Assembly: GCA_033782935.1 (NCBI GenBank)
Contig: JAWQEG010000475.1
Coordinates: forward strand, 388,501 to 452,500
DNA length: 64,000 nucleotides
From: Petrolisthes cinctipes
Taxonomy: Eukaryota > Arthropoda > Malacostraca > Decapoda > Porcellanidae
Direction of reading: 5' to 3'
The notes below the pieces were generated by a model that saw only the letters and a list, made by a program, of their open reading frames with translations, did no database searches and was not told the origin of the DNA. Every line of letters starts with the position of its first letter. The first letter of the stretch is position 1. Shown here piece by piece: positions 42,010 through 52,261 of the stretch. Both the position numbers and the translations under genes were made by a program.

Positions 42010-43735
42010 TTAGTTATGAAACTGCAAAAAACAGTTGTTTTTCTCATTTAGGCACAGGTTGACATTGCATTTGATGCACCTAATATTTGTGCGACCCTTA
42101 CATACAAACGAGGATTTTTCACTTCTGGGAAGTGACCTACTTTATCAAGCCTTACATCCATTAGTGGTCTAACTTGACTCATTTGCTGACGTCTTTTCTT
42201 AGGTGGATCAGCTGTTTTCTCATTTGATGATGGGCGACCTCTCTTCACAATCTTTCCTGTCCTGATCAATGACTCAGACACTGCCATCCTGAAAGACAAT
42301 AAGGGGTGCCTTTTCTCCTGTGGAATTCTTTTGGTCTCATAGTCTCTTCGATATAGCAGCCAAGCCTCATTGATAGCCATGTCTATCATATGAAAGATGA
42401 GTCTATGATAGTATTTCTTTGATCGAACTGGGATTCTGTACAATGATAAAAGACAATCAGCAAGATCAACACCACCCATGTTGGTGTTATACAGTTTCAC
42501 AATATTTGGCTGCGGGATCTCGACAACTTTCTTTACAGTTCTGTCATACCGTTTTGCAGTGTGAATTGGTTGGCTCCCTGCAAAAGTAGAGAGCAAGGTT
42601 ACTCCTTTATTGTCAAACCATTTGACTGCAGTTAGCTGACTGCCTTCACCAGATGACTGCCATTCCTCCATTGTGCCTCTACCTTTCTTCTTCAGTTCAG
42701 TATCTGATGAAAAGTTTAGCCCAGGAACCCGATTTGGCCTAACTGTACCACAGCACCAAATACTTCTTTCAGCTAGATGTGTTTCAAGTGGCACAGCAGT
42801 AAACCAGTTGTCAAAATATAGGCAATGATTCCTGTCACTTGGTATTGTCTCAGCCAAGTGCAAGACAGTGTTTGAAGATGCACCTAAATCTGGTATACCT
42901 TCTTTAGTCACAGCTTGAATGGGTCCTGTGTAAGGAATGAAGTCGTGAATTAGTCCCCCACTGTCTGCCAGTACAAAGATCTTGAAACCCCACTTTTTGG
43001 GCTTCAGAGGAAGGTATTGTTTCATGCTGTGCCTTCCTTTGAAAGGTACCATCTGCTCATCAATGCATACATTTTGTTGCATTGGAAGTTCTTGAAACCT
43101 TTTCCTCAGATGGTCTACCAATGGTCTGATCTTGAATAACTTATAATTTATTTTATCATTGTTATCCCTAAGATGAAGGTTTGTTTTTATAGCCTCCCAT
43201 CTATTTCTGCTCATGACCATAGCAGTGTAATCCCTATACCTTCCAAACAGTTCCCCAGACCAATGCAGCCGTGTCTGAGGAGTTCTAATTATGCTGAAGT
43301 GAATCAGCAAACCTAGCCATTGTTCAAGCTCCTCCCTAGTAAGATGAAGTGGTTTGTTTACATTTTGTTGTGTTGCATAGAGATTAGACTGATAGACTAT
43401 ATTATTCAAGAGTTCTGTTGTGAAAAATTGTTTGAAATACCATAGGGGGTTTCCTACATATACTTCAGACTCACTACGGTTTGAGGTTTCATCATCATTA
43501 GGTTCAAAAGTTGGCATTGGAGAAGGTGATGTGTGTGTTTTCCTTTTCCATAGAATACGTCTTGGGTACTTGGGTACTCGTGTTGTACTTGAAGAGGTTG
43601 ATGGAACGGGAGGGTCCTGGATTACTTCTAAATTTCCAGTTGGAATATCAATATACACAACTGTTCTCTTCATTGATCCCTTCTTCTTCATCAGTTTTGT
43701 CTTCCACTAAATCTTTACTGGTACAGTCACTTGTC
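42010..43735 (-). pseudogene. piggyBac-like transposase, main exon, frameshifted
   Basis: Long ORF 42048-43691 (547 residues) with the family's catalytic aspartates in context: NVCIDEQMVPFKGR (D211), LYFDNWFTAV (D294) and NMGGVDLADCLLS (D409). Also a C-terminal NLS-like KKRRQQ. Near the end a frameshift at about 42100 replaces the cysteine-rich domain; the other frame reads CKGRTNIRCIKCNVNLCLNE to a stop at 42010-42012, as expected for the family. Upstream, the exon starts after TTCTTTCACAG near 43735, and a one-base shift near 43680 separates the spliced frame (SKDLVEDKTDEEE) from the main ORF. In this family the enzyme cuts and pastes at TTAA. Two frameshifts suggest a dead copy; an ATG at 43691 could still give a protein lacking the Cys domain. 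Confidence 0.85.
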
Positions 43736-43870
43736 ACATCTGTGAAAGAATGTATTTTATTCTAAAATCAGAAAACTACAGTACAGTAATTCATGAAGTG
43801 ATGTGAATGAGAAGCACAAAATATAGCTAAACTTGCATAAAATTATTTCAAGAAGTAAAATACACATATT

Positions 43871-44104
43871 TTACTTACCTACACCAAGTTCAGCTGTGTG
43901 ACAGTCTGGTAAGATGGTATCCTCCAGTTCCTCATCTTCATCAGAGGATTCATCACTCACACCATTATCTTGCTGTACTGGTGTGATTCCCTCATTTGCT
44001 CTGCAAAGCTGTCTGGTCCTTTCCCTTGTGTAAAAGGTAGTTATATCAAATCCTGTAAATGAATGGAATAGTATGATACCTAAAAAATACAGTAAAGCTA
44101 TCAT
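43871..44104 (-). pseudogene. piggyBac-like transposase, upstream acidic exon
   Basis: The minus strand encodes an acidic stretch typical of piggyBac N-termini (SDESSDEDEELEDTILPDCH + TAELGV), then a consensus donor GTAG|GTAAGT at about 43880. It pairs with the acceptor near 43735, giving an intron of about 145 bp. The 5' part (before FTGFDITTFYTRERTRQLCR) may itself follow another exon or splice site. Confidence 0.6.
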
Positions 44105-44539
44105 ATCTTAGACTCCCTTTCATCGTATTCTATTGTCTTCAAAGAAAACGTGATAGAGGATACACTGATACACTAATATAAATCTGCATATTTACCTACT
44201 AAATTAGGCACTACTACTAAATGTTTACATTTGTTCAGTTGCCAGATGTCACTAACCATGTGACCAACATGACCAAATCGTCTCCAATATAAAATTGCAC
44301 ACGAATTCTATATTTTCATAAAAACTGGAGAACTACTGGATGAATGATGATGTAGAAATATTCATCAATCAGAAAAAATAATATGACACTAGTGACTTAC
44401 CTGCTAACTCGTTCGTCCATGATGACTAAAAAAGAAGAATCAACAGGTTTCCCATGTGTGTTGTTGCCATCAGCTGACTGAGAGCCCTGCATCCCAGGCT
44501 CAACCAATCAGCTTCCAGTTGGTTTCTTCTGAGAGGGAG

Positions 44540-44650
44540 CCTAGACGAATTCGTCAGACGTGACATGGGGCTGGTACGCCACCTCTGTCCCATTCAAGGC
44601 CAGCAGAAAATAGCCTGACGAATTCGTCATATTGGGCGGTATAGGGTTAA
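44540..44650 (-). mobile_element. Right end of the piggyBac-like element with subterminal palindromes
   Basis: The outermost bases TATAGGG followed by TTAA (44647-44650) fit a piggyBac terminus (CCCTATA inward) with TTAA target. Just inside, the 12-14 bp palindrome GACGAATTCGTC occurs twice (about 44544 and 44619), possible transposase-binding repeats. No matching TTAA-CCCTATA left end was found in 41790-42048 or left of the Tc1 element. Confidence 0.55.
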
Positions 44651-45815
44651 TTAAGTGTCAGTATTGTAGTTTCTTATCAGTGTGTAATGATTGTCTGTTA
44701 CCTGTCTTAGTAAAATGTCAAAACACACAACACTAATAGTCTGAGGAAAGAATATATGTGGTGTTAACAATGACTCCATAGACACAGTACAGAGCCATAG
44801 TACCAATACCACACCATTATTGTTCTTGTCTATGGCCCTTAGCCACAAACTTTATAAGTTTATAAAAGAGGTGAGGTCACGTAAATAGACTGCACTGGAT
44901 TAATTTGAAGTATATAATTGTTTGGCCTGACATAACTTCTTATATAATGACATAAATACAGACCTAAAGTAATGATAATTTGAAAATCACACAAACTTTT
45001 TTAGATTGTTTTATTTGTCAGTTTGTATATGAATGAGGACATAAGTAAAGTGATGCTTGGTTGATTCTTTAGTAATGTATAACTTTGCATGGTAGACTGG
45101 GTGGTGTTTTTAGCTACTCTAACTTAAACCTTGAAAATAATTTGACTCAATGACTTGCACTCTTCTCAATGACAAATGTACTATGACCTACCCACTGTAA
45201 CTGACTACCTTGACCAACCTCTTGTAAGTGACTCTCTCCTCTCACTGACTACTATGACCTTGTAACTGACTAACAACCGACTCACTGCTTTTCTTCCATC
45301 ACTGACAAAACACATCCACTGTCACTCTCTTTCCTTCTCACTGACTGGCTGGTATGGTTATTTATGCAACACCTGCTTCATGTGGAAATACACAGATGTG
45401 TTGTTGTTCATGTTATGCTTGTTGGCATCGTTCTCAGGGGGTGAATTCCTTGGAGGGTAAAACATGTCACACAAATCGAGTTGGTCTGCTTTGTGACAAC
45501 ATTAGTTTGTCAATAGCATGGTGAGAGAGGATGGTGAAAACCTTTATGGATTGACTTACTTTGTGAAGATCACTTTGCCAATAGTCAACAAAGAAATCTG
45601 CTGTACAGTATATGTAAATAAACAAGATGTTGCTTCTTCCTTGATGTTGGGACAAGTCTTTGAGAACTGGTGGTGGATAATGGTCATCTTTGTTTCCTCA
45701 TTAACCTCACTAATTTATGACAGGGAGTCACACCCTCCATCCTTCTTCAGCACTAGAAATAATGGAGCATTCCAAGTAGCTGATGGCTTGATAACTCCCT
45801 CTTGGAGCATCTTGT
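44650..45815. other. Intergenic, no gene seen
   Basis: No tandem array or transposon terminus recognised. 45120-45340 contains loosely repeated GACTNAC/CTGAC motifs. Short ORFs at 45467-45841 have no recognisable domain. Confidence 0.45.
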
Positions 45816-45818
45816 GTA

Positions 45819-46024
45819 CACCCGCGCACCACAATTCCTAGCTCACCTGAATCGAAGTCCGAGATCGAGAGCAGGCGGTTTCTAGACAACAGCCCGCCAA
45901 AAACCTCCATTGATTCGAAATGTACGTGGCCGCATGATGGTTTGGGTGGGCTGTCGTCCAGAAACCGCCTGCTTCAGATCTCAGGCTTCGAGTCAGGTGG
46001 GCTAGGAATTGTGGTGCGCGGGTG
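45819..46024. mobile_element. 206-bp TA-flanked foldback MITE
   Basis: Termini CACCCGCGCACCACAATTCC and its exact reverse complement, each flanked by TA (45817-45818 and 46025-46026). Arms of ~85 bp (GAGCAGGCGGTTTCTAGACA / CCAGAAACCGCCTGCTTCAG) around a short GATTCGAAATGTACGTGG centre. TA duplication and structure fit a Tc1/mariner-mobilised MITE. A half copy lies at 18628-18690. Confidence 0.88.
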
Positions 46025-46070
46025 TACATTGATTTGTACAAATTCTCTGTTGGTTTATAAACTGGTTATG

Positions 46071-46157
46071 TACAATTGGCAAAAAGTATTGGAACTCCCC
46101 CTATGGATAGTTAATTTCAATGTAAGTTTGGTTACAATACTTTTTTTGCTGATTGTA
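46071..46157. mobile_element. Short Tc1-type MITE
   Basis: TACAATTGGCAAAAAGTATT on the left and AATACTTTTTTTGCTGATTG + TA on the right are reverse complements with few mismatches, flanked by TA. Only 87 bp. The same end occurs at 18575-18605. Confidence 0.7.
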
Positions 46158-46502
46158 CCAGGGTTGATATTAATTTAATGTTTTACCTGTTTGGTTTTGT
46201 ACTTTAACCCTTTATCTACCTCCCTTCCCTCACACATGTATTTGAGTTCATTAATGATGGTTTTAGAAATATTTGATATGGCCCTGGAAACTAAGGTGAC
46301 TAAAGTCTCACATGTTCTTACTTGAGCAAAGACCTAATAATTAGAACTTTTGTTGTTTGCAGGGCAGCAATGATGTAAGATATCTGGGGTGACTTTTCTT
46401 CTCCATTATATTTTACCTCTGATTGAGGGGGTTGTGGCATGAGGCTTCCTTCATCAACTTGGGTTTTGTATTTTCTCAGCTATTATACTCTATACTTTCT
46501 GA

Positions 46503-47165
46503 AGGAGTTTAAGTACCTCGGTACAGTTCTGTGTAAACATGGAAGTATGGAAGGAGAAATTAGGGAGAGAGCAGTGAGGGGTAGACAGGTCATAGGATCA
46601 CTGGGGAGGATTATGAAGGGTAGAAGTGTGAGTATGGAAGTGAAAAGGGGACTACAAAATAGTATAATCCTGCCAACACTGACATATGCGTCGGAGACAT
46701 GGACATGGAGTAGGGCTCATCAGTCTAGAATAGGTGCTGTGGAAATGAGTTACTTGAGAGGAGCATGTGGACTTACTAGATGGGATGGAGAAAGTAATGA
46801 GAGCGTGTATGAGAGATGTGGTATGAGTGAGAAGGCAATTGGTATTGAGTGTGGAGTGGTTGAGAGAGTGAAACGTAATACATTGAGGTGGGTTGGACAT
46901 GTGGAGAGAATGTAATGTGAGGAGTTTGTAAAAAAAGGTGTATGGAAGTGAAGTTGTGGGACGTGGTGTGAGAGGCAGACCTCCGGTTAGATGGCAGAAC
47001 AGAGTGGAAGAGTATGTAAAGGAGAGAAACGTGAGGGGCAGAGGAGGGCTTGACCGAGTAAGGAGGGAGTGTTGGAACAGGGAGAACTGGAGGCACTTCT
47101 GCCGTGGCCACCCCCTTGGGGGGAGTTCCCGGAGGGAACGAGGCGTCAGAGCTATAGATAGATAG
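46503..47165 (+). mobile_element. 5'-truncated L-B retrotransposon with 9-bp TSD
   Basis: Flanked by ACTTTCTGA at 46494-46502 and 47166-47174. It contains the last part of L-B ORF2: EFKYLGTVLCKHGSMEGEIR, ILPTLTYASETWTWSRAHQS, LRWVGHVERM. A TAA replaces the CAA of the 50-kb copy and a poly-A frameshift follows. It resumes at GRPPVRWQNRVEEYVKERNV, ends CRGHPLGGSSRRERG, and finishes in a (TAGA)n tail. Comparison with 50718-51741 shows this copy keeps the frame (SLGRIMKGRS) where the larger copy has an extra base. Confidence 0.88.
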
Positions 47166-47689
47166 ACTTTCTGATGGTTTGGCTAGTTTCATACATTTGA
47201 TTGTGTTGAATATTCAAATTGTAAACACATCACCACTTTTCTTTCTTTACCTTTGGTTGTTTTCTTGAGAAAGACTGTTGTTGTCCTGAAAACATTCTAC
47301 CTTTGAGAGCAGATTTGTTGTTCTGCTACCTATTTTGAGTTGGAGAAACAGTTTTCCCATGTGTCCCACTTTCTTGGAAAATATTTTTCTTAACAGCTGT
47401 TGTTGTTAAGGATTGACTTTAGACAGACATAAGGAGTTCACTGACCCCCAAACACAATGACTTAATGTGACTTTAGGTAGAACTACTTAAATAGTTTTGT
47501 GGCAAATAATTCTGACTGTAAGATGTACAGTTGGCCTCAGGAATTTATACACATAGCATTGGTTAAAAGGGGTCATTATTCTGCACATACTCTTAAGGAT
47601 AATTCAGCTGACTGATTCAAAATTAGCCAAATAACATTACTAGGAAATTTTGGTGTTAGGAATTTAATGTACTCAATTTTCTAGTTTTT

Positions 47690-48900
47690 TTTTATATCTT
47701 TCGACTTTGGACATAGACTACAGATTTCCCCAGACTCATCCAAGAAACACATCATAAACAGTATTATAAAGCTTTGGATTCTTAGGACAGTTTAGAGGAA
47801 TGAATAGCCTCCAGTTCACACACACCTTAAATTACATGTAGCCTGTGATGAGATTAAAATTGTTGACAAATTGGAGACTGCATATTCCTCCAAACTGCCA
47901 CACAGCAGACCCACTTACTTGTGAACAGTCTGTTTTGTGGCACAGTTTGAAGGACTGCCACAAGATGAAGGTAGAGATATTCAATCAAGGGTTTATCCTG
48001 TGCAAAATTAATCCAGTCTGTGATTATTGATGTTCATTGAATCCTGATACAGTAAATATAAAGATGTGGAGAGAAGACAGTGTAGTGCTGCTTCTTAAGG
48101 GACCCTGTGATGTAGTCAGAAACTTGGAGATAAAAAGAGTCCTTCAAATATTGCCAAGAAACACCACCTATATGGAAGGAGCTTGTTTGCTGACAGTCAG
48201 GAGGTATCAGAAGCCTCCAATTCTTATACACAATCACAGGGTCCTTAACTCCACGGTCTTCATTTATCAGGTTTAAGGGGAAAATTCTTTTGTTGGTGAA
48301 TTGGAAGGTCTCAGATTCCTCCAAACTATGCCACTTAAGAGATCCCCTATTAGTTAACATTAAGGTCATCTGTTCCATGGTATAGTTTGGAGGAATCAGT
48401 AGCCTTCCAATTTACCAACAAGAGAATCTATCTCTCCTTAAATGAACAAATGAAGGGGAGATTAATTTGTTGGTGAATTGGAAGGATACTGATTCCTTCC
48501 AGACTATCCTAGGAAACAAATCACCTCAATGTTACCAATAAGAGATCTGTTTCAAGACATAATTTGGAGGATTCTGCAGCCATCCAATAAAAAAATCTCC
48601 CCATAAGTTTGTGTTAGAGGAGTGACTTTCTTGGGAGGCCTGTAATTGAAGATCTTCCATTAATTTTAGTCTGACCATTTTCTAAGTCACCTCTCTAACA
48701 TATTGCCATTGGAAATATGGACCCTGTGATCATGTATGAAAATTGGAGGCTTCTGATTCCTTCTAACTATACACAAAACAAGCTCCTTCCATATAGGTGG
48801 TATTTTGTGGCAATGTTTGAAGGACTCCTTAACCTCCAATTTTCTGCTTACAACACAGTGTCCCTTAATTTTGTAAAAGATAATTTTTTTGAACCCTACA
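47690..48900. mobile_element. Cluster of AAGGGGAGATT-family MITEs
   Basis: At least five palindromic units: about 47695-47835, 47855-47975, 48100-48255, 48268-48441 and 48454-48606, then 48718-48880. 48100-48255 and 48718-48880 are inverted copies of one another (CCTGTGATGTAGTCAGAAAC...CACAGGGTCCTTAA against its complement). The best preserved (48268-48441) has GTTGGTGAATTGGAAGGTCT and AGTAGCCTTCCAATTTACCA as arms. No host gene in this stretch. Confidence 0.75.
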
Positions 48901-49615
48901 CCCTTATTACTTTGGTCTTGTGGCTGGAAGGGGGCCAGTTGTCTCAAAACTTTCAGGTGTATATAATGAGAGAATACTGTTAACTTTTAATTATCTTGTA
49001 CTGTATATTATTATTACATTAAAACTTTATGGTTTTCTCAATTGTTTCCTTTTCAATCTCCAGCATTTTTTTGTTTCCTCTTGCAACATCAACACCTGAG
49101 TAGAAAAAGGATATGTTAATTCTTATCAAATAACCTTTAAGTTATATTTGAATCCTTACAGGTATAAAATTATCACTGATGTTATTATAAATATTTGTCT
49201 GTCTGTCTGTCTGTGAAATGTCACACACACACACACAGTATTATAATAACATCAAAAATTTTTACTTGAACCCTACATCCTTACAGGTATAAATTAATTA
49301 AGTATCAACATCAGGTGAATATATTATGTTAATTAATAATATAGAGGTGATATAATAAAGTATACTAAATAATAATATATGTATTTATTTATTTCCTGTT
49401 ATTTACACTAGTATATTAGTGTTCTTTAGTTCTCCTCTGTCTTGTGTCCTCTTCTCCTCCCCTCCCTTCTTCTCTTCTCACTACACACCTGTAAAGTAGA
49501 CAGATTAATTAGTGTTAAACCTTTTGTGTGGAGTACAATATATTTCTAAATCCAAGCTACATATACATACATACAAACTGTATATTATATAAATCATACT
49601 GGGCAATTAAGTTGA
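48900..49615. other. Intergenic, no gene seen
   Basis: AT-rich, with short (TCTG)n and (AC)n runs at 49195-49240 and a short TTTACTTGAACCCTACATCC repeat. Nothing else supported. Confidence 0.5.
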
Positions 49616-49617
49616 TC

Positions 49618-50044
49618 TTAAGGGGAGATTCTCTTATTGGTAAATTGGAAGGCTACTGATTCTTCCTATCTCTACCAGAAAACAGATACCCTCAGTGAAA
49701 CTAATAGGGGATCTGTTTGGTGGCATAGTTTGGAGGAAACAGTAGCACTCAATAATAATAATATTATCTTGGAAGGCTACTGATTCCTCCTAACTCTACC
49801 AGAAAACAGACACTCTCAATGGTACTAATAATTTAGGGATCTGTTTCATGGCATAGTTTGGAGGAATCAGTAGTACTCAATAATAATAATATTCTCTTTT
49901 AAGTGAATTGGAAGGCTACTGATTCCTCATAACTATTCCAAGCAACAGAACACCATTATTCTTGTTCATCTGGTCCTGTTTCCTGGCATAATTTGGAGGA
50001 ATCACAAACCTTCCAATTCACCAACAAATGAATTTTCCCTTAAA
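49618..50044. mobile_element. Tandem MITEs of the AAGGGGAGATT family (x3)
   Basis: Opens CTTAAGGGGAGATTCTCTTA and closes CAAATGAATTTTCCCTTAAA. Three palindromic cores (GGAAGGCTACTGATTCCTCC ... GGCATAGTTTGGAGGAATCA) lie head to tail, joined by (AATAAT)n. Two outer ends surround three cores, so this is a compound or internally amplified element. Confidence 0.75.
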
Positions 50045-50284
50045 CTAAGAGAGCCATATAGAAAGTGATTTGTACAGTCAGAGGCAAACGTGAACCTGTA
50101 ATTTATCACCAACAAGTATGTATGGTTGCTGTTGATAGTAACAGACTGTATGTGAAGTTTATATTAAGGTGACAGAACTTTGGAGTGGTAATTCACAATG
50201 ACGTGAAGAGCAGCATGCTGAGAAAAAAACACTTTTTTTAGACAAAGTATTTATTCAGGACGTTTCGGAGGCATCTACCTCCCT

Positions 50285-50580
50285 CTTCAGCAGTACAGCT
50301 GTCCCCCTACTCCTGCACCCCCCTAAGCCTGTCCCCCTACTCTCACACCCCCCTAAGCCTGTCCCCCTACTCCCACAACCCCCCGTAAGCCTGTCCCCCT
50401 ACTCTCACCCCCCCCTAAACCCCCCTAAGTCTGTCCCCCTACTCCTGCACCCCCCCTAAGCCTGTCCCCCTACTCTCACACCCCTAAGCCTGTCCCCCTA
50501 CTCCCGCACCCCCCTAAGCCTGTCCCCCTACTCCCACACCCCCCTAAACCCCCCCCCCAAGCCTGTCCCCCTATTCCCGC
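50285..50580. repeat. C-rich minisatellite, second locus
   Basis: Units AAGCCTGTCCCCCTACTCCC + GCACCCCCCT with TCTCAC variants, the same family as 3165-3810. About ten units, less uniform. The opposite strand is G-run rich. Confidence 0.9.
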
Positions 50581-50730
50581 ACACACATACACACACACTC
50601 TCTCTCTTTCTATCTATCTATCACAATCTATCTATCTATCTATCTCACACACACACACACACATACACACGCACAAACACACACACATACAAACACACAA
50701 ACACACACTCTATCTATCTATCTATCTATA
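50581..50730. repeat. Compound (AC)(TC)(TATC) microsatellite, segment 1
   Basis: Mixed ACAC, TCTC and TATC runs. Same compound motif at 54128-54460 and 59208-59412, so L-B (50718-54000) and L-C (54480-59207) lie between pieces of one array. The last TATC run (50710-50730) is also the (TAGA)n 3' tail of L-B. Confidence 0.85.
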
Positions 50731-51741
50731 GCTCCGACGCCTCGCTCCCTCCGGGAACTCCCCCCAAGGGGGTGGCCACGGCAGAAGTGTCTCCAGTTCT
50801 CCCTGTTCCAACACTCCCTCCTTACTTGGTCCATCCCTACTCTACCCCTCATGTTTCTCTCCTTTACATACTCTTCCACTCTGTTCTGCCATCTGACCGG
50901 AGGTCTGCCTCTCACACCAGGTCCTACAACTTCACTTCCATACACCTTCTTTACAAATTCCTCGCCTTGCATTCTCTCTACATGTCCAAACCATCTCAAT
51001 GTATCACGTTTCACTCTCTCAACCACTCCACACTCAATGCCAATTGCCTTCTCACTCATACCACATCTCTCATACACACTCTCATTACTTTCTCCATCCC
51101 ATCTAGTAAGTCCACATGCTCCTCTCAAGTAACTCATTTCCACAGCACCTATTCTAGACTGATGCGCCCTACTCCATGTCCATGTCTCCGACGCATATGT
51201 CAGTGTTGGCAGGATTATACTATTTCGTAGTCCCCTTTTCACTTCCATACTCACACTTCTACCCTTCATAATCCTTCCCCAGTGATCCTATGACCTGTCT
51301 ACCCTTCACTGCTCTCTCCCTAATTTCTCCTTCCATACTTCCATGTTTACACATAACTGTACCCAGGTACTTAAACTCCTTCACTTCCTCCATCCTCTCG
51401 CCCCTCAGAGTTATCTCACACTTCGTCCCAGTTGGTACAGCCACTCTGTAAGGTGTAGCAAAGTCAATCACTTCAGTTTCTGCTCTTTCAAATACCATCA
51501 CTTTACTTTTATCTACATTCACCTTCAATTTCCTTCGTTTACACACAGACTGAAATTCGTCCACCACTCTCTGTAAATTCCTTTCATTCTCAGCCATCAG
51601 CACAGTGTCATCCGCAAACAAACTTGCCACCAGGGACCAATTTGCTTCATTCAGCCTCAACTTCACCCCCAGACCATTCACTTTGGCTTTCACCTCTCTC
51701 ATACAACCATCCATATATATATTGAACAACCATGGTGACAT
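50718..51741 (-). pseudogene. L-B RT (catalytic) and C-terminal region
   Basis: 51259-51741 starts MSPWLFNIYMDGCMREVKAK and holds VASLFADDTVLMAENERNLQ (catalytic ADD) and LKVNVDKSKVMVFERAE. After the one-base shift it continues as MKGRSVSMEVKRGLRNSIIL, PTLTYASETWTWSRAHQSRI and GRPPVRWQNRVEEYV. The TLTYASETW and W.GH motifs are common in such ORF2 C-termini. Confidence 0.85.
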
Positions 51742-51772
51742 AACACACCCCTGTCTCAGCCCTACACTAATA

Positions 51773-52261
51773 TTAAAACTCGCTTAGATCACCCTCTACC
51801 CGTACACATGCTTTTGCATCTGCATAAAAAGCCTCAATACCTTTCAGCAAAGGCCCCCCAACACCATAAATTCTCAACACCTCTGTCATAGCTTTCCTAT
51901 CAACTCTATCGTATGCCTTCTCCAAATCCATGAAGGCAGCATACAACTTCTTACCCTTCCCAATATGTTTCTCAACTATTGATTTTAATGCAAATATTTG
52001 GTCCACACATCCTCTACCCTTTCTGAACCCTCCCTGCTCCTCACTAACTTTAATCCTTGTTCCTTCAATCAGTCTCTCAGTAAGAACCTTCCCATACACC
52101 TTCCCTGGTACACTAAGGAGGCTTATTCCCCTATAGCTACCACACTCATCCTTACTCCCCTTCCCCTTATACAAAGGTACAATTATGGCTCTCCTCCAAT
52201 CCTCTGGCACCTCTCCCTGCCTCCATGCCAATGTACATATAAGCAACATCCACTCCACCAC
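51773..52261 (-). pseudogene. L-B RT, N-terminal part
   Basis: WRQGEVPEDWRRAIIVPLYK, GKGSKDECGSYRGISLLSVP, EEQGGFRKGRGCVDQIFALK and AFMDLEKAYDRVDRKAM are canonical RT fingers/palm motifs. It ends prematurely at GDLSEF through the T-run frameshift. Confidence 0.85.

Noticed and set aside
35892..44650. Tc1 composite nested inside the piggyBac 3' UTR
   Set aside because: Attractive because no TTAA left end lies between 41789 and 42048, but I found no TTAA-CCCTATA end left of 35890 either, so the nesting is not demonstrated.
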